A stretch of DNA of 64,000 bases from Oikopleura dioica (Eukaryota; Chordata; Appendicularia; Copelata; Oikopleuridae): assembly GCA_907165135.1 (NCBI GenBank), contig OU015566.1, positions 6,308,157 to 6,372,156 on the forward strand, in the 5' to 3' direction. Below are positions 44,969 to 57,663 of this stretch, one piece after another; the first letter of the stretch is position 1, and every line of letters begins with the position of its first letter. The notes under the pieces were generated by a model. It searched no databases, was not told the DNA's origin, and was given only the letters and a program-made list of their open reading frames with translations. The translations under genes and the position numbers were made by a program.

Positions 44969-46629
44969 ATGAAATTTCTATTTCTATTTTGGAGATTTTT
45001 TCTTGGCTCTTTCGCCTTTGAGATAACAAAAACTTGCCCGTAAGAGTCTCAAAATTTTTAAAAGGTTACTCTACAAAACTAGGGATTTGGATTTGGGAAC
45101 TGAGTGCGACGCGTCATGCAGGTTTGAATTCATCCAGTGTCGCGAAAATTGCGCAGATGCGATTTGTGAGAATGAGTGCGTCGCAACTTACACAGGTTTT
45201 TACACAGAATTAACTCAGAAAAATGATAAATTTTATAAAGCCTGCTCTGCTGGATGTCCTTGCTACAGTAATTGCCCAGATGGCTGCGAAAACTGCGAAC
45301 ATCCTATCTGTTACTGCAAGAGCCCGCAAATAGACAATCCGAATTACCAGCGTTGTGTAAAAGATGCCCGCGATGAGTTCGATGAGTGCGTTGAAGACTG
45401 CTCTGCTGCTCAAACTTGCTTTGAAAGTTGCTTTGAGTTCTTTCAAAATGCCACGGATAAGTGCCCTTGCATGAGTGCTTGTCCCAACGGTTGCCCTTGC
45501 GATGGTCAGCCTGGCTATCATTGCGAACCGTTCATTACCCATATTTGTCAACGAACAACCGAAAACTGGTCAACTTTTCCGAGCTACGTAATTTCTGCTG
45601 ATGGTCAGTTCAAAGAAGACAGATTCTACTTTCAACCTGAAACTGATAAACAAAATTATTTGGAAACGACACTTCATGCGTCTCTCAACGGAATCATATA
45701 TTTATTTGGCGGAAAGTCTAATAGGAAAAAAGTAAATTTTTTCATCTTGAAAGCCTCTTTACCCTTAGGCTTTAGATCGCCAAAATCGATGGATGTACGA
45801 TCGAAGAGTTGCCTGTAGTACTTACCTACAACTACGACCACCACAGCAGCATAGTCACAGTCCCAACGAACCCAAATGAAATAATGCTTTGCGCAGGTCG
45901 TGACCAGATATCAGGTCCTTATACAGTATGCGAAGATTTTGACGGAGAGAGGACTGTGGTCAGTCCGTTTACTCTGAATTCGGAGCATGATACTGGATGC
46001 ATGGCGTTGTACCAAAATCTCTATCCAATTATAATCGGCGGCGGGCCAAACTCGCATCCTCTATCTGACAAAGTGGAAATGCTCGGACTTAGTGGCTGGC
46101 ATTACGAGGCGAATCATCCACGCGCTCTCCGAAGTATGGCCTGCATTGCCTTTGAAGATGGAACGCTTACGATTGGCGGAGATTTGACTGTCGACAATAT
46201 TCAAGACAGAAATTTCATAAATGATGTTTATCACTTCGTCAACGGAGTTTGGAAATTTGCTGGAAAGCTTCAACAAGTTTTCTCAAAAAATTCACGACTC
46301 AATTACTAATTATTTATTTTCAGCCTATTGGGATGCCATCAGTCATCGCTTTTGACGACTACTTTATCTCCTTTAGCGGCTTTCACTCAAATTTTACCGG
46401 GTATTTATGCGAAAACAGACTCGAGAACGTACTAGTCAAAACTTATTTAAGAGAGTATCCAGTTGAAAGAGCGAATTGGAACGGAACTCACGTGACTTCT
46501 ACAACCATTCTCACAACTCACGAATACGAGTGTCACAAACCAATCCTCTTCGAATCAGCACCAGATGTTTGTTCTGACTCCTGCGATGACTTGTGCCAGG
46601 ACTTTTGTTTTCCAACTGTTGAGCTTTAG
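44969..46629 (+). CDS. Secreted Cys-rich, kelch-type repeat protein A
   Basis: Four exons (44969-45039, 45083-45731, 45776-46276, 46324-46629) give 508 aa. Signal peptide MKFLFLFWRFFLGSFA. Two Cys-rich modules follow (CRENCADAICENEC, CPCYSNCPDGCENCEHPICYC; CFESCFEF, CPCMSACPNGCPC). The rest has kelch-like blade ends: IIYLFGGKS, IIIGGGPN and TIGGD, each preceded by hydrophobic strands. It ends in a further Cys cluster (CSDSCDDLCQDFC). It is probably an extracellular beta-propeller-type protein. Genes at 48.8 and 52.8 kb are clear paralogues with matching exon borders, for example an exon that starts IAKIDGC in A and IAKIEGC in B. No named family is assigned. AATAAA lies at 46681. Confidence 0.8.
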
Positions 46630-46898
46630 AAAAAAGCTGTGTTACTGCTACTCTTTTATTTAAAAAAAGTCAAAAAGAGCAATAAATATTTTTTCAAGCA
46701 AAAATTTTAGCATTTTTCTTTTGTCCCAAAAATTATCTATCTTCTTGATTGCCAAATTAAAAACGCGTTAAATTGTGAAGCTCAATGACAATGAGCAGAC
46801 GGAAGAAAATTAACGTACAGCTCGTTAATTCGACTTTATGACCTAAGCCAGAGTTCGGAAACAACAAGCTTAACTATTAACTTAATTTTCCAGCGAAA

Positions 46899-48122
46899 AT
46901 GAAAGAAAACGCAGCAATTATATTTTCTTGCCTTTTACTCGTTGCATATTTTTACATAAACGAAATCGAGGAAAAGCTGTCGGAAATCATGAGAAAGGAA
47001 AAAATCAAAATGCGAGAGGAAGAAGAAGAAGGCACTTTTCAGTTCAGAGAAACAGCGAAAACGCAAGAATCAGTCGAAGAAGGCGTCGGGCAGCAAAAAG
47101 TTTATGAAAAAAGATTGCCAGATTTCATCATAATTGGGATGCAAAAATGCGGAACGACAGCTTTAAAATACTATTTGGAAGTTCATCCGAATCTTCTAGC
47201 GCCAGACCGGGGAGAGATTCACTTTTTTGAGAAAGACGGCAATTTTAACAAGGTGATGAAACGCTCAGTAAATTTGCATTAACATTTTCAGGGAAAAGAC
47301 TGGTACATCAGCGAAATGCCAAGTGCTGGTCCTGACTCCCTCGTCTTCGAAAAGACTCCCGATTACATGGCAGTCCCGATTGTTCCGAAAAGAATCTTCG
47401 AATTGAAACCTGATGTGAAGCTGATAGTAACAACTTGTGATCCCGTAAAACGAGCATTTTCAAATTTTTTGCATCTGACAAGCGTGGAAAGACCGATCGA
47501 CGAAGTTGCTCCAGGAGTTCAATTTGTTATGAATTCAACTTTTGATGAGGCCATTTTTGCAGCGCTGAAAAAATCTGTCGGCGAAAAAAATGCAAAGCTT
47601 ATTTTTGAGAAGCCGGATGAAATCAACGAGGAGAAAAGAGAAGAAATAAGAGAGACATTTACTTCATTTGCGAGCAAAATTTGGGACGATAACAAGAAAT
47701 TTCCCATGCCAGAAGGTCTCTTAGGCAGGGCTTCAAAATTGTACTTCCATCGGTTATTTACCGCAAATAACCCGATTTACAACCCAAAAAGCCTGTTTCA
47801 AGTGAAAGGATACTACAAATTTCTCATCGAAAAATGGTCCCAAATCTTCCCTCCCGAAAACATCCTCCCCCTAAACGGCACTCTTCTCTCATCCTCGCCC
47901 TGGAACGCCTCACGCCAAATAGAGGATTTCCTGGAAATAGAAAACTTCCTGACAGAAGACAAATTTTCAAGAATCGAAGACACGAATTTTTATTGTATCA
48001 AAACAAATCGTAAAAAACGACCTTGTTCAAAACCTGGCGGCAAAAAAGGCCGTACTTTGGAAACGAAAATGAGCGAAAAAGCTCAGTATGCGCTTCGAGT
48101 ATTTTATCATGCTCTTAGCTAA
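46899..48122 (+). CDS. Heparan sulfate glucosamine 3-O-sulfotransferase family
   Basis: Two exons (46899-47252, 47292-48122) give 394 aa. A type II Golgi membrane protein: a short N-terminus, a helix (AAIIFSCLLLVAYFYI), an acidic stem, then the sulfotransferase domain. The PAPS 5'-phosphosulfate loop reads PDFIIIGMQKCGTTAL. EIHFFEKD and VFEKTPDYM follow as in HS3STs. The 3'-phosphate motif is LIVTTCDPVKRAFSNF, where the usual Arg before DPV is Cys. The C-terminal FYCIKTNRKKRPC matches the HS3ST disulfide loop. It would transfer sulfate to the 3-OH of glucosamine in heparan sulfate. CCAG lies 5 nt before the ATG. Substrate class is inferred from the family. Confidence 0.85.
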
Positions 48123-48234
48123 TTTTTGCTTGTAAGAACTTTCAAAATTCTTTTACCATAATCTGCACTCACTGTATCTTTATTTCTTTATCCTTACAAA
48201 ATATATATTTTCACAGCTTCGAATTTCTCAAATT

Positions 48235-51167
<2,933 letters not shown>

Positions 51168-51329
51168 TTTTCGCGGAAAAGCAAGATGAAACTCGTTATT
51201 GCGCCGTTACTAAAAGCGACCTTCCAAGGTCAAACAAATCTCAAATGCTTATGAAACTTAAATGTCAAGCAGATTCGAGCGGTCTTTTTTAGGCGAGCTC
51301 AGAGTCAATAATTTTTTCATTTATTATTA

Positions 51330-51354
51330 TTCCTTGACTCAGGTTGCCGAGCCC
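51330..51354. repeat. PAL fragment
   Basis: CTTGACTCAGGTTGCCGAGC, a bare right-arm end, in the spacer between genes. Confidence 0.5.
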
Positions 51355-51530
51355 TACTCGAAGTTGTCTTCTCTTGAAATTTTCATGATGAAAATATCAG
51401 CTGATGGGTTGAGACGCGTATACGAAGTTGCTCTGCTGTTGAAATTTTTAACTTGAAAAATGATTACACCTAGATTCTAGATCTGTTTGCTCTTTGAGAC
51501 CGCTCTTACAAGTGATGGACAGATTCAAAA

Positions 51531-52772
51531 ATGGACTGCGAGGAGAAAGAAGAAGATACTCGGCCGATCGCTTTTCGAGTTGAAATCAACGAAGAAACCA
51601 GAGAGCACTTTCTCAAATATGCAAGAGAATCAGGCCTCGTATGTATTCATAACTCTTCGATAGACTCATGTCTTTTTGAAGGACAAAATCAAGCCAGAAG
51701 ACGACTATTTCAGCACCTCCGATGAAGAAGAACATGCTCCAGGAGACTCGAGAAATTTAGCAAAACAAATCGCAAATCACTTTGATGGAATTCTCCTTCG
51801 ACCTCATAAAACAAAAGTAAATCGCTTTTTTTCTAGAGAAATTAATTCAGACAAAATTTTCAGTGTGATAAGTTCCTGGACTACTACCAAGTTTACGACG
51901 CTGAGAGCTTGATTGAATTCATTCCTGAAGACGAATTTGGGCCCGAAAAAGAACCGCCTCTAAAAGAACTTTGCTTGGAAGCTGCAAAAGAAGCCGCAAT
52001 TGAAAACAAAGAACGATGGAAAGCTGAGAAGTTGAGGAAAAATAGGGAGCGGAAAAGAGAAAGAAGGAGAAAAGAGGCGGAAATGAAGATGCAACTTGCG
52101 GAGAATTTTAGCGGGAGGATTGTGGATCAAGATGTTGAAATGGCGGATGAAATGGATGACCAACCGGCGCAAAATTTCGTGGAAATGGAAGACGAAGAAA
52201 TGGTCTCAGATTCAAGAAAGGGCTAAAAATTTGATTTCTTTCCCACTAAATTGTTATGAGAAAAAGCCCTCTTTTTAGTTTTTCATCAACAGACAACGAT
52301 CAAAAAGAGCTGCCAACGGAGCAGTTGCGGAAAATGAAAAATGATAACAGGAAGCGCAGAATGCGACGAAAACCGATCATGACTGCGCTTTTCGGACAAG
52401 AAAACTCGGAACTCGATATCACGAAAAGAGACCTGAGAGATGCGTTTTGGAAGCGGAAAAATTATCTCAGAGATCTCAGGAAACTTTTCAAAAGCAAATA
52501 TCAAATTCACTCTTCGTCGAAGAGTCTTCGACGCAGCTTCTGAAAATAAGAAAAGAACTCATCACTGGATAAACCCCGAAACGAACAAATTCTATCTTCT
52601 CCCATCCGACCGAAAGACCGAATCTCACTTTTCCAAGTTGCGGGAGTACTTTCAAACGCTAAAGAGAGAAAACAAGCCCGGAATTTATCTCTCACTGCCT
52701 GTAATTGATCAGACTCTTTCCTCTTCGTCGGACGAAGAAATGGTCGATGTTTCTGGAGATGTATTTGTTTAA
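51531..52772 (+). CDS. Unrecognised charged, probably nuclear protein
   Basis: Exons 51531-51638, 51682-51816 and 51864 to about 52202-52220 are followed by 52293 onward, ending at 52772. It is strongly charged: acidic patches (STSDEEEHAPGD, FIPEDEFGPEKE), a long basic helix (KAEKLRKNRERKRERRRKEA), another acidic block and the C-terminal SSSSDEEMVDVSGD. There is no signal peptide or membrane helix. The third junction fits a GA-AG intron, and a frame change near 52.5 kb needs another, unresolved intron. Length is about 360 aa. No family was recognised. A CAG acceptor lies 8 nt before the ATG. The stop is only 47 nt from the convergent stop of gene C. Confidence 0.55.
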
Positions 52773-52819
52773 TTTTATATTTTTTTGATTTTAATAAAAC
52801 AGATCGTAAAAAATTACAC

Positions 52820-55800
52820 CTAGCCTCCACTTCTCTTTCTTTCTTCATCTTTCGGTCTTCTTGGACAGAAATTATATTCAGATAAAAATATTATCGGTTG
52901 AGGAATGAAGCTGCGATGGTTTCCGATAATCTCTGTTCTTAAAACTTCATTGTTGTCTTTATTAAGGGATGCATACATTTCTATTTTCTGAATAATATTT
53001 CAATCCGATTTCCCTTGCCTAGAAAAATTCGCTGGATAGGATACGCATATTCGCGGTTGTTGACACCAGGAAACATGTAGATTGTTTCTTCAATAAGTAT
53101 AACAGATGAATGATATACTTGCTAGAATTATTTTTGAATATCATCAAAACGCCAAGCCCGGAAGCTGACCTTCTGTAACGATGTCTTTTTTGCCCAGTCA
53201 TCAAGCAGCACCCAAATTTCTTTTGAGTCCACTCCCTCATCAAAATTCCATCCGCCGAGGGTCGCAATCGCTCCTGAAGGCAATCCGATGACGGAATGTT
53301 TATAGATGCATCTAAAAAGTCAAAGTTACTATTATAGGCGAGATTGTTACGCATTTTACCTTGGATGTCGTTTTATCTCGCGCCAGCCTTCATCAGTCAG
53401 CATCTCAGAGTATCGACAATTAGTAGGTTTTCCAGAAATACGGTCATTCACTGGCTTGCCACCGATCGTTGTTGGTTGTCCTTTATAAAAGCCCATCCCA
53501 CCTTCCCAGTGAATTTCCGTTGAATGGAAGGTATCGTTGGTTACTCGCTCTCCGTCGAATATTTGACAAGCTTTTCCTGTTTTGCCGTCGAAGCAAACAA
53601 GTACTTTGAGGATAATCATGAAATGATTTTAGATAAATATCTAACCATGAGTGTCGAAAACAGAGAGAAAGGAAGAGCCTGCTCCGAAAAAGTAAAAATT
53701 CAAAAAGTCGTCTATTTCGACGAGCTCACAGTGATCAGACAGTTTCGCAATCTATGATTTCCCACATGCGAAGAATAAAGATTGCTCTTACCTTCTCAGT
53801 GTCATAAGATCCTCCAAAAATGAAGAGTTGGTCCTTCAATACCGCATAACCGGCTAGATGGAGATATTCGGCAAGGGTGCCGGTGTACTTTTTTAGGTGG
53901 GCGAATTTTTTCTTAAAATGATAGAAAACATAATCACACCATAAATGAACGGATTTCGGGGGAAGAATTTTAATTTCGCCGATTGAACCATCTCCAAATA
54001 AGGCATATTGTCGTTCCTGCGTTTTTTCGGTTGAAAGGATATTTATTTGACGCTGCTTGTATTTGAAGAAGCCCACGTTTTTTATCTTCGTCTCATCACC
54101 GAACTTGAAAACCCTAACTCGTTTGTCTGAAATCTTTTCCAGCCCATTCATTATTTTCGAAGCGAGCATTATCCCTTTTTCGTTTTGAATTTTTAACAAC
54201 ATGGAAGAATCTCTTCGCTCATCGAATCTAATTTCAAACGAGTACAATGGATAGTTCAAAAAGAACAAATGAACATTTTCTTCGAAAAAATCCGATTTTA
54301 AACCAACAGAATCGTTTCGATGAAGCTGCATTTCGAAAATTGTCTGCCCAGTAAAAGATCGAAATTCGAGTATTTTCGTCGTTCTTTCAACTTCTTTGCA
54401 TTTACTGATTTGAAAATTTAGTTTTCTTGTCTGATCGAAATCAAGCTCGAATGAAGAAATATGATCGAACTCGACGAAAGAGCGAAACGACGAATCTGGC
54501 ACGATTACCAAAGGAAAGGGAGGACTGAAACTGCTTGCTGAACGAGGAAAAAGGGGCTGGGAAGCGAGATTCTTAGCGAAAGATGGAAACACATCATCGT
54601 GAAAAGCGAAGAAGGGATTGGCCTTGACATGCATGAGATTTCGTGCTTTTTGCTGACGGAACTCGACTTCAATTAGATCTTTCAACTGATAGAAAAACAA
54701 AGTCGAATATCAAATAAAAATTTGGTTAAAGTTCTATCTCTCCTAAGTCAAAATGAACCTCAAAAGTTGCATCGAAGACCAAACTTTGAAGAAAGAATCG
54801 ATCGTTGTTGAGAAAGGCGTTGATAAAATACTCACACTCGTCGTTGTTCATTCCAAACTCATTTGTATATGAGTAGTCGTTAGGAGCCATAAGTCCAGAG
54901 TAGCAATACGGCGGATGTTCGTATTTGACCAGAGATCCAATCCACTCGTTGCCGAGCGTAAGGAACTTTCCTTCTTTTTCAAGCAACAAGGAGTACATCA
55001 TATTTGAAAGAACAATACTCCTGGTAACCAGAACGAGTAGCAATCGCCCAAGATCGGTCTTTCTCTGGTTCTAGTCAAAATCATTCTATAGAGAGTCGTT
55101 GGTTGGGCAACCACTTATCCCCCGGTACTGCGGGCCGGTAGGAGTCCTAACAATCAGTCTCTAAGAACCGTTTTCAGAGGCACAACATGAACCAAATCAA
55201 GATCCCTGAACTCGACCGGTTTTGCGATCTCGTCCTTTCGCCATCCTTTCTCGAGTTCTTCACTTTTTCTGATCCGATTAAGCGCGACGGTCTTTGATAT
55301 TTTGATCCACCCATCTCCGATTCTGATGCTCATCAGGTAGAAAATCCCACCAAAACTTATTGAAGATACTTTTGCGTTGATATGATTGCTTGCGATGTAG
55401 CCTTGAGCAGTTTCAAATCGATTCAAATTGTAATCAGGGGCGTAGTAGTAGCATTTGTCATTTCTCTTCGAAGGAGAGCAAATAACGACAACGGGAAAGA
55501 CACTTTTTCCATGGTCTTTTCTTCTTATTTGAATATGATGATTTCCAATGGAAGAGGAAAAATGAAACATAAAGTAGCCAGTGCTAAAGAATCATAAGCG
55601 AATTTGATGATAACAGTACCCTTGAAAGTTTCTGTTTCGAATAAACAAAACGGTCTCTCCATTCTCGATAACTCGTTTCAGATTACCCTTTGCATCTACC
55701 AGGTAATGATGTCCGTTGAGAAAAGAAGCTCCAATGACCTTCAAAGTTTCAAAACAAGAGTTATGCTAAGTTCGCACCAGATTTTTCAGAAACTTTCATG

Positions 55801-56605
55801 ATGTGTTAGGGGTTCTTCTTCAGTATTGATTTGCACTGTAAAGTTATCCTTCCTGGAAAAATCGAAGAGAACAAGAGGGTATTTTGTAATCTTCTCCTCC
55901 CGTAGTTCTTTTCGCCGGTAAATTGCGAGTGATTTCTCTTCCTCCTTACGACCAAAAACTTTCACTTCTCCCCTTTTCAGATCCCAAGCGGGAATCATCG
56001 TCGGTTCGTTTTGTATTTTCTCGCACTGATAATACTCACAAGGGCATCCCGATTTACAGTACTTTTCAAACGGACAGATTTGACCCGCGTCAGAAGAAGT
56101 TCTGGTTATTTCAAAACATATAATTTCGCATGGACTAAAACTTGCAGTCTTCGTTGATTTCAAAATAATACTTCTTGAACACAAGTGGCGGCAAATTTTC
56201 TGATCTTTTCTTCGTTTTTTAAAACACTAGAATTTTTTTTATAATTCTTTTTTGAAAACGAAGCATAGAAATTCTGCTTTCTGCATCGTAAAAGATTGAT
56301 TTCGTTTTCTTTTTCCGTGAAAACCAGAGCTGGCTCATTTCGACTTTCGAGCTTAGTGAACTCATCCGGCAGATTAAACTCTCTTGTGGTTTTACAACCG
56401 TAAAGAAGATGCGCACAGTAATCCATTTCGGTAGTCCTGATACACTCTTTGAAGCGGGCTTGGCAGACAGAGGTCAAGTAGGTAGGCTGGATTCTCGAGG
56501 CGAGCAAGGAATAATAATTGGCTTGAATGAACAATCAAAAAAAGAAAGAAGTCGTGACTTACAGATGACAATGATGATGAACCAAAAAATGACGCCAAAG
56601 AACAT
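52820..56605 (-). CDS. Secreted Cys-rich, kelch-type repeat protein C
   Basis: Largest of the three paralogues. Exon 1 (56605-56563) encodes MFFGVIFWFIIIVIS, a signal peptide. It is followed by Cys-containing segments (CQARFKEC, CPFEKYCKSGCPCEYYQC), a long central region without paralogue match (about 55.5-53.9 kb) and kelch-like blades (LKDQLFIFGGSYD, AIATLGGWNFD). The ending NEVLRTEIIGNHRS and CPRRPKDEERKRSGG aligns with paralogue B. An exon beginning IAKLSDHC corresponds to IAKI(D/E)GC of A and B. One intron (54740-54686) is GA-AG. It is the downstream cistron of an operon with the gene at 56678-57211. Several internal splice choices remain tentative. Confidence 0.7.
54686..54740 (-). other. 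Short GA-AG intron in gene C
   Basis: Joins EVHFDLG to LKDLIEVEF in phase. Start GAGATAGAACTTTAACC; reverse complement of the end CTGATAGAAAAACAAAG; GATAGAA is shared. Read-through would hit a stop after four codons. Confidence 0.5.
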
Positions 56606-56639
56606 GTAAGAAACAAATTGTTTCTTAGTCGCGTAGCCA

Positions 56640-56648
56640 CTAAAATTC
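56640..56648 (-). promoter_or_regulatory. Intercistronic trans-splice acceptor (GAATTTTAG)
   Basis: Lies 38 nt after the stop of the upstream gene and 34 nt before the ATG of gene C, as expected for a spliced-leader-resolved operon. Confidence 0.6.
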
Positions 56649-56677
56649 AGTGCTGATGTTTTCAAATAGCTAAAAAC

Positions 56678-57211
56678 TCACTGGACAGCAAAGCGTTTCC
56701 ACGATTTCCAGGCATCATCCTCTTCGAATTCATCCGAAAACAAGCCAGTGTATTTGTTAGGCTTTGTCGTTTTCCGGCTTTCGAATTCGAGCGTCTGCCT
56801 CAGTCCTTCTCTTTTTATTTCGATGATATTTAGTAGCTCCATTTCACTTTTGATGAATTTTCTGGCTCTTTTCATTTTAACCTTCGTCTTGTCAATCAGT
56901 CCCGATTCATTTATACCCTCATCCGCCGATATATTTAACTCCTCTGCTACTCGTTTTGCCTCCTTTAGACTCATTTTAAAATCTTTCATTCCATTCAAGT
57001 ACTTTGGCATAAAGAAACCCCCACCAAGCTCTGGCAATGTGGTCTTCACCTTGTCTGGCCGGAGAACTGTACCCTCTGCGGTGTTCCACAAAGTTCCAAT
57101 GCAATTACATTCGAGGCATCTAACCAGCTGTTCCTGATGCGCTTCAATGATCGTTTCATCGTCAACGGGCTTGATCTCTTCCTCTTCTTCTGTGCCAAAT
57201 TTAAAAATCAT
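56678..57211 (-). CDS. Unrecognised intronless protein, first cistron of an operon
   Basis: A single open frame of 177 aa. Acidic N-terminus (GTEEEEEIKPVDDE), a Cys pair in VRCLECNCIGTLW (possible metal site), then mixed helical sequence with Lys/Glu-rich stretches. No signal peptide or membrane helix, so probably cytosolic or nuclear. I do not recognise a family. It is followed after about 70 nt by gene C on the same strand. Such tight spacing in larvaceans marks polycistronic transcription, and the two products need not act together. Confidence 0.6.
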   Translation of the reverse strand: MIFKFGTEEEEEIKPVDDETIIEAHQEQLVRCLECNCIGTLWNTAEGTVLRPDKVKTTLPELGGGFFMPKYLNGMKDFKMSLKEAKRVAEELNISADEGINESGLIDKTKVKMKRARKFIKSEMELLNIIEIKREGLRQTLEFESRKTTKPNKYTGLFSDEFEEDDAWKSWKRFAVQ

Positions 57212-57663
57212 TGAAGACGACTGTCAGACTCGCGAAATGAGTAAAAACGTCGGGTTCTTGATCTATACCGAGCTCGTAATTGCTATGATCTTAAGCTTCC
57301 TGCCCTTCAAAAATGCAGAGCAAAGAAGACATCATCGTCTTGAGTTTGTTCAAGTTCGTATTTAAATTTTAAAAATACAAAAAATAAATTCTTGAGAAAT
57401 GAGTCTCTTGTGTCGCCATAGGAAGAAAATTTCTTAAACCAAAACATTTCTGACAGACATATAGACAATAAACAAAATATAAAACAAAAGGGCGAATCAT
57501 TTCATTCAAGTTCACATCCGAAAAGACGCAAATCACCGTAAAACGTTGCCTATAAAATGGCACGTATTCTCGATTGCATGTCATATTTACTCAGTTACTA
57601 TTTGCCCCGAACTTTTTATAAAAGAGATTTTTCCTTGCTCTAGCATTTGTTCCAAATATCTAA
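57212..57663. other. Divergent promoter region
   Basis: Separates the minus-strand operon from the plus-strand hexosaminidase. AT-rich with no recognised repeat. Confidence 0.4.

Noticed and set aside
55060-55150. tRNA-like hairpins near 55.1 kb
   Set aside because: No T-arm GTTC consensus or acceptor stem pairing could be assembled; it lies in an intron of gene C.
56563-57211. Fusion of the 177-aa protein with gene C through a membrane helix
   Set aside because: The 177-aa frame has its own stop, and the hydrophobic stretch begins with an ATG after a trans-splice-type acceptor, so it is better read as a signal peptide of a second cistron.
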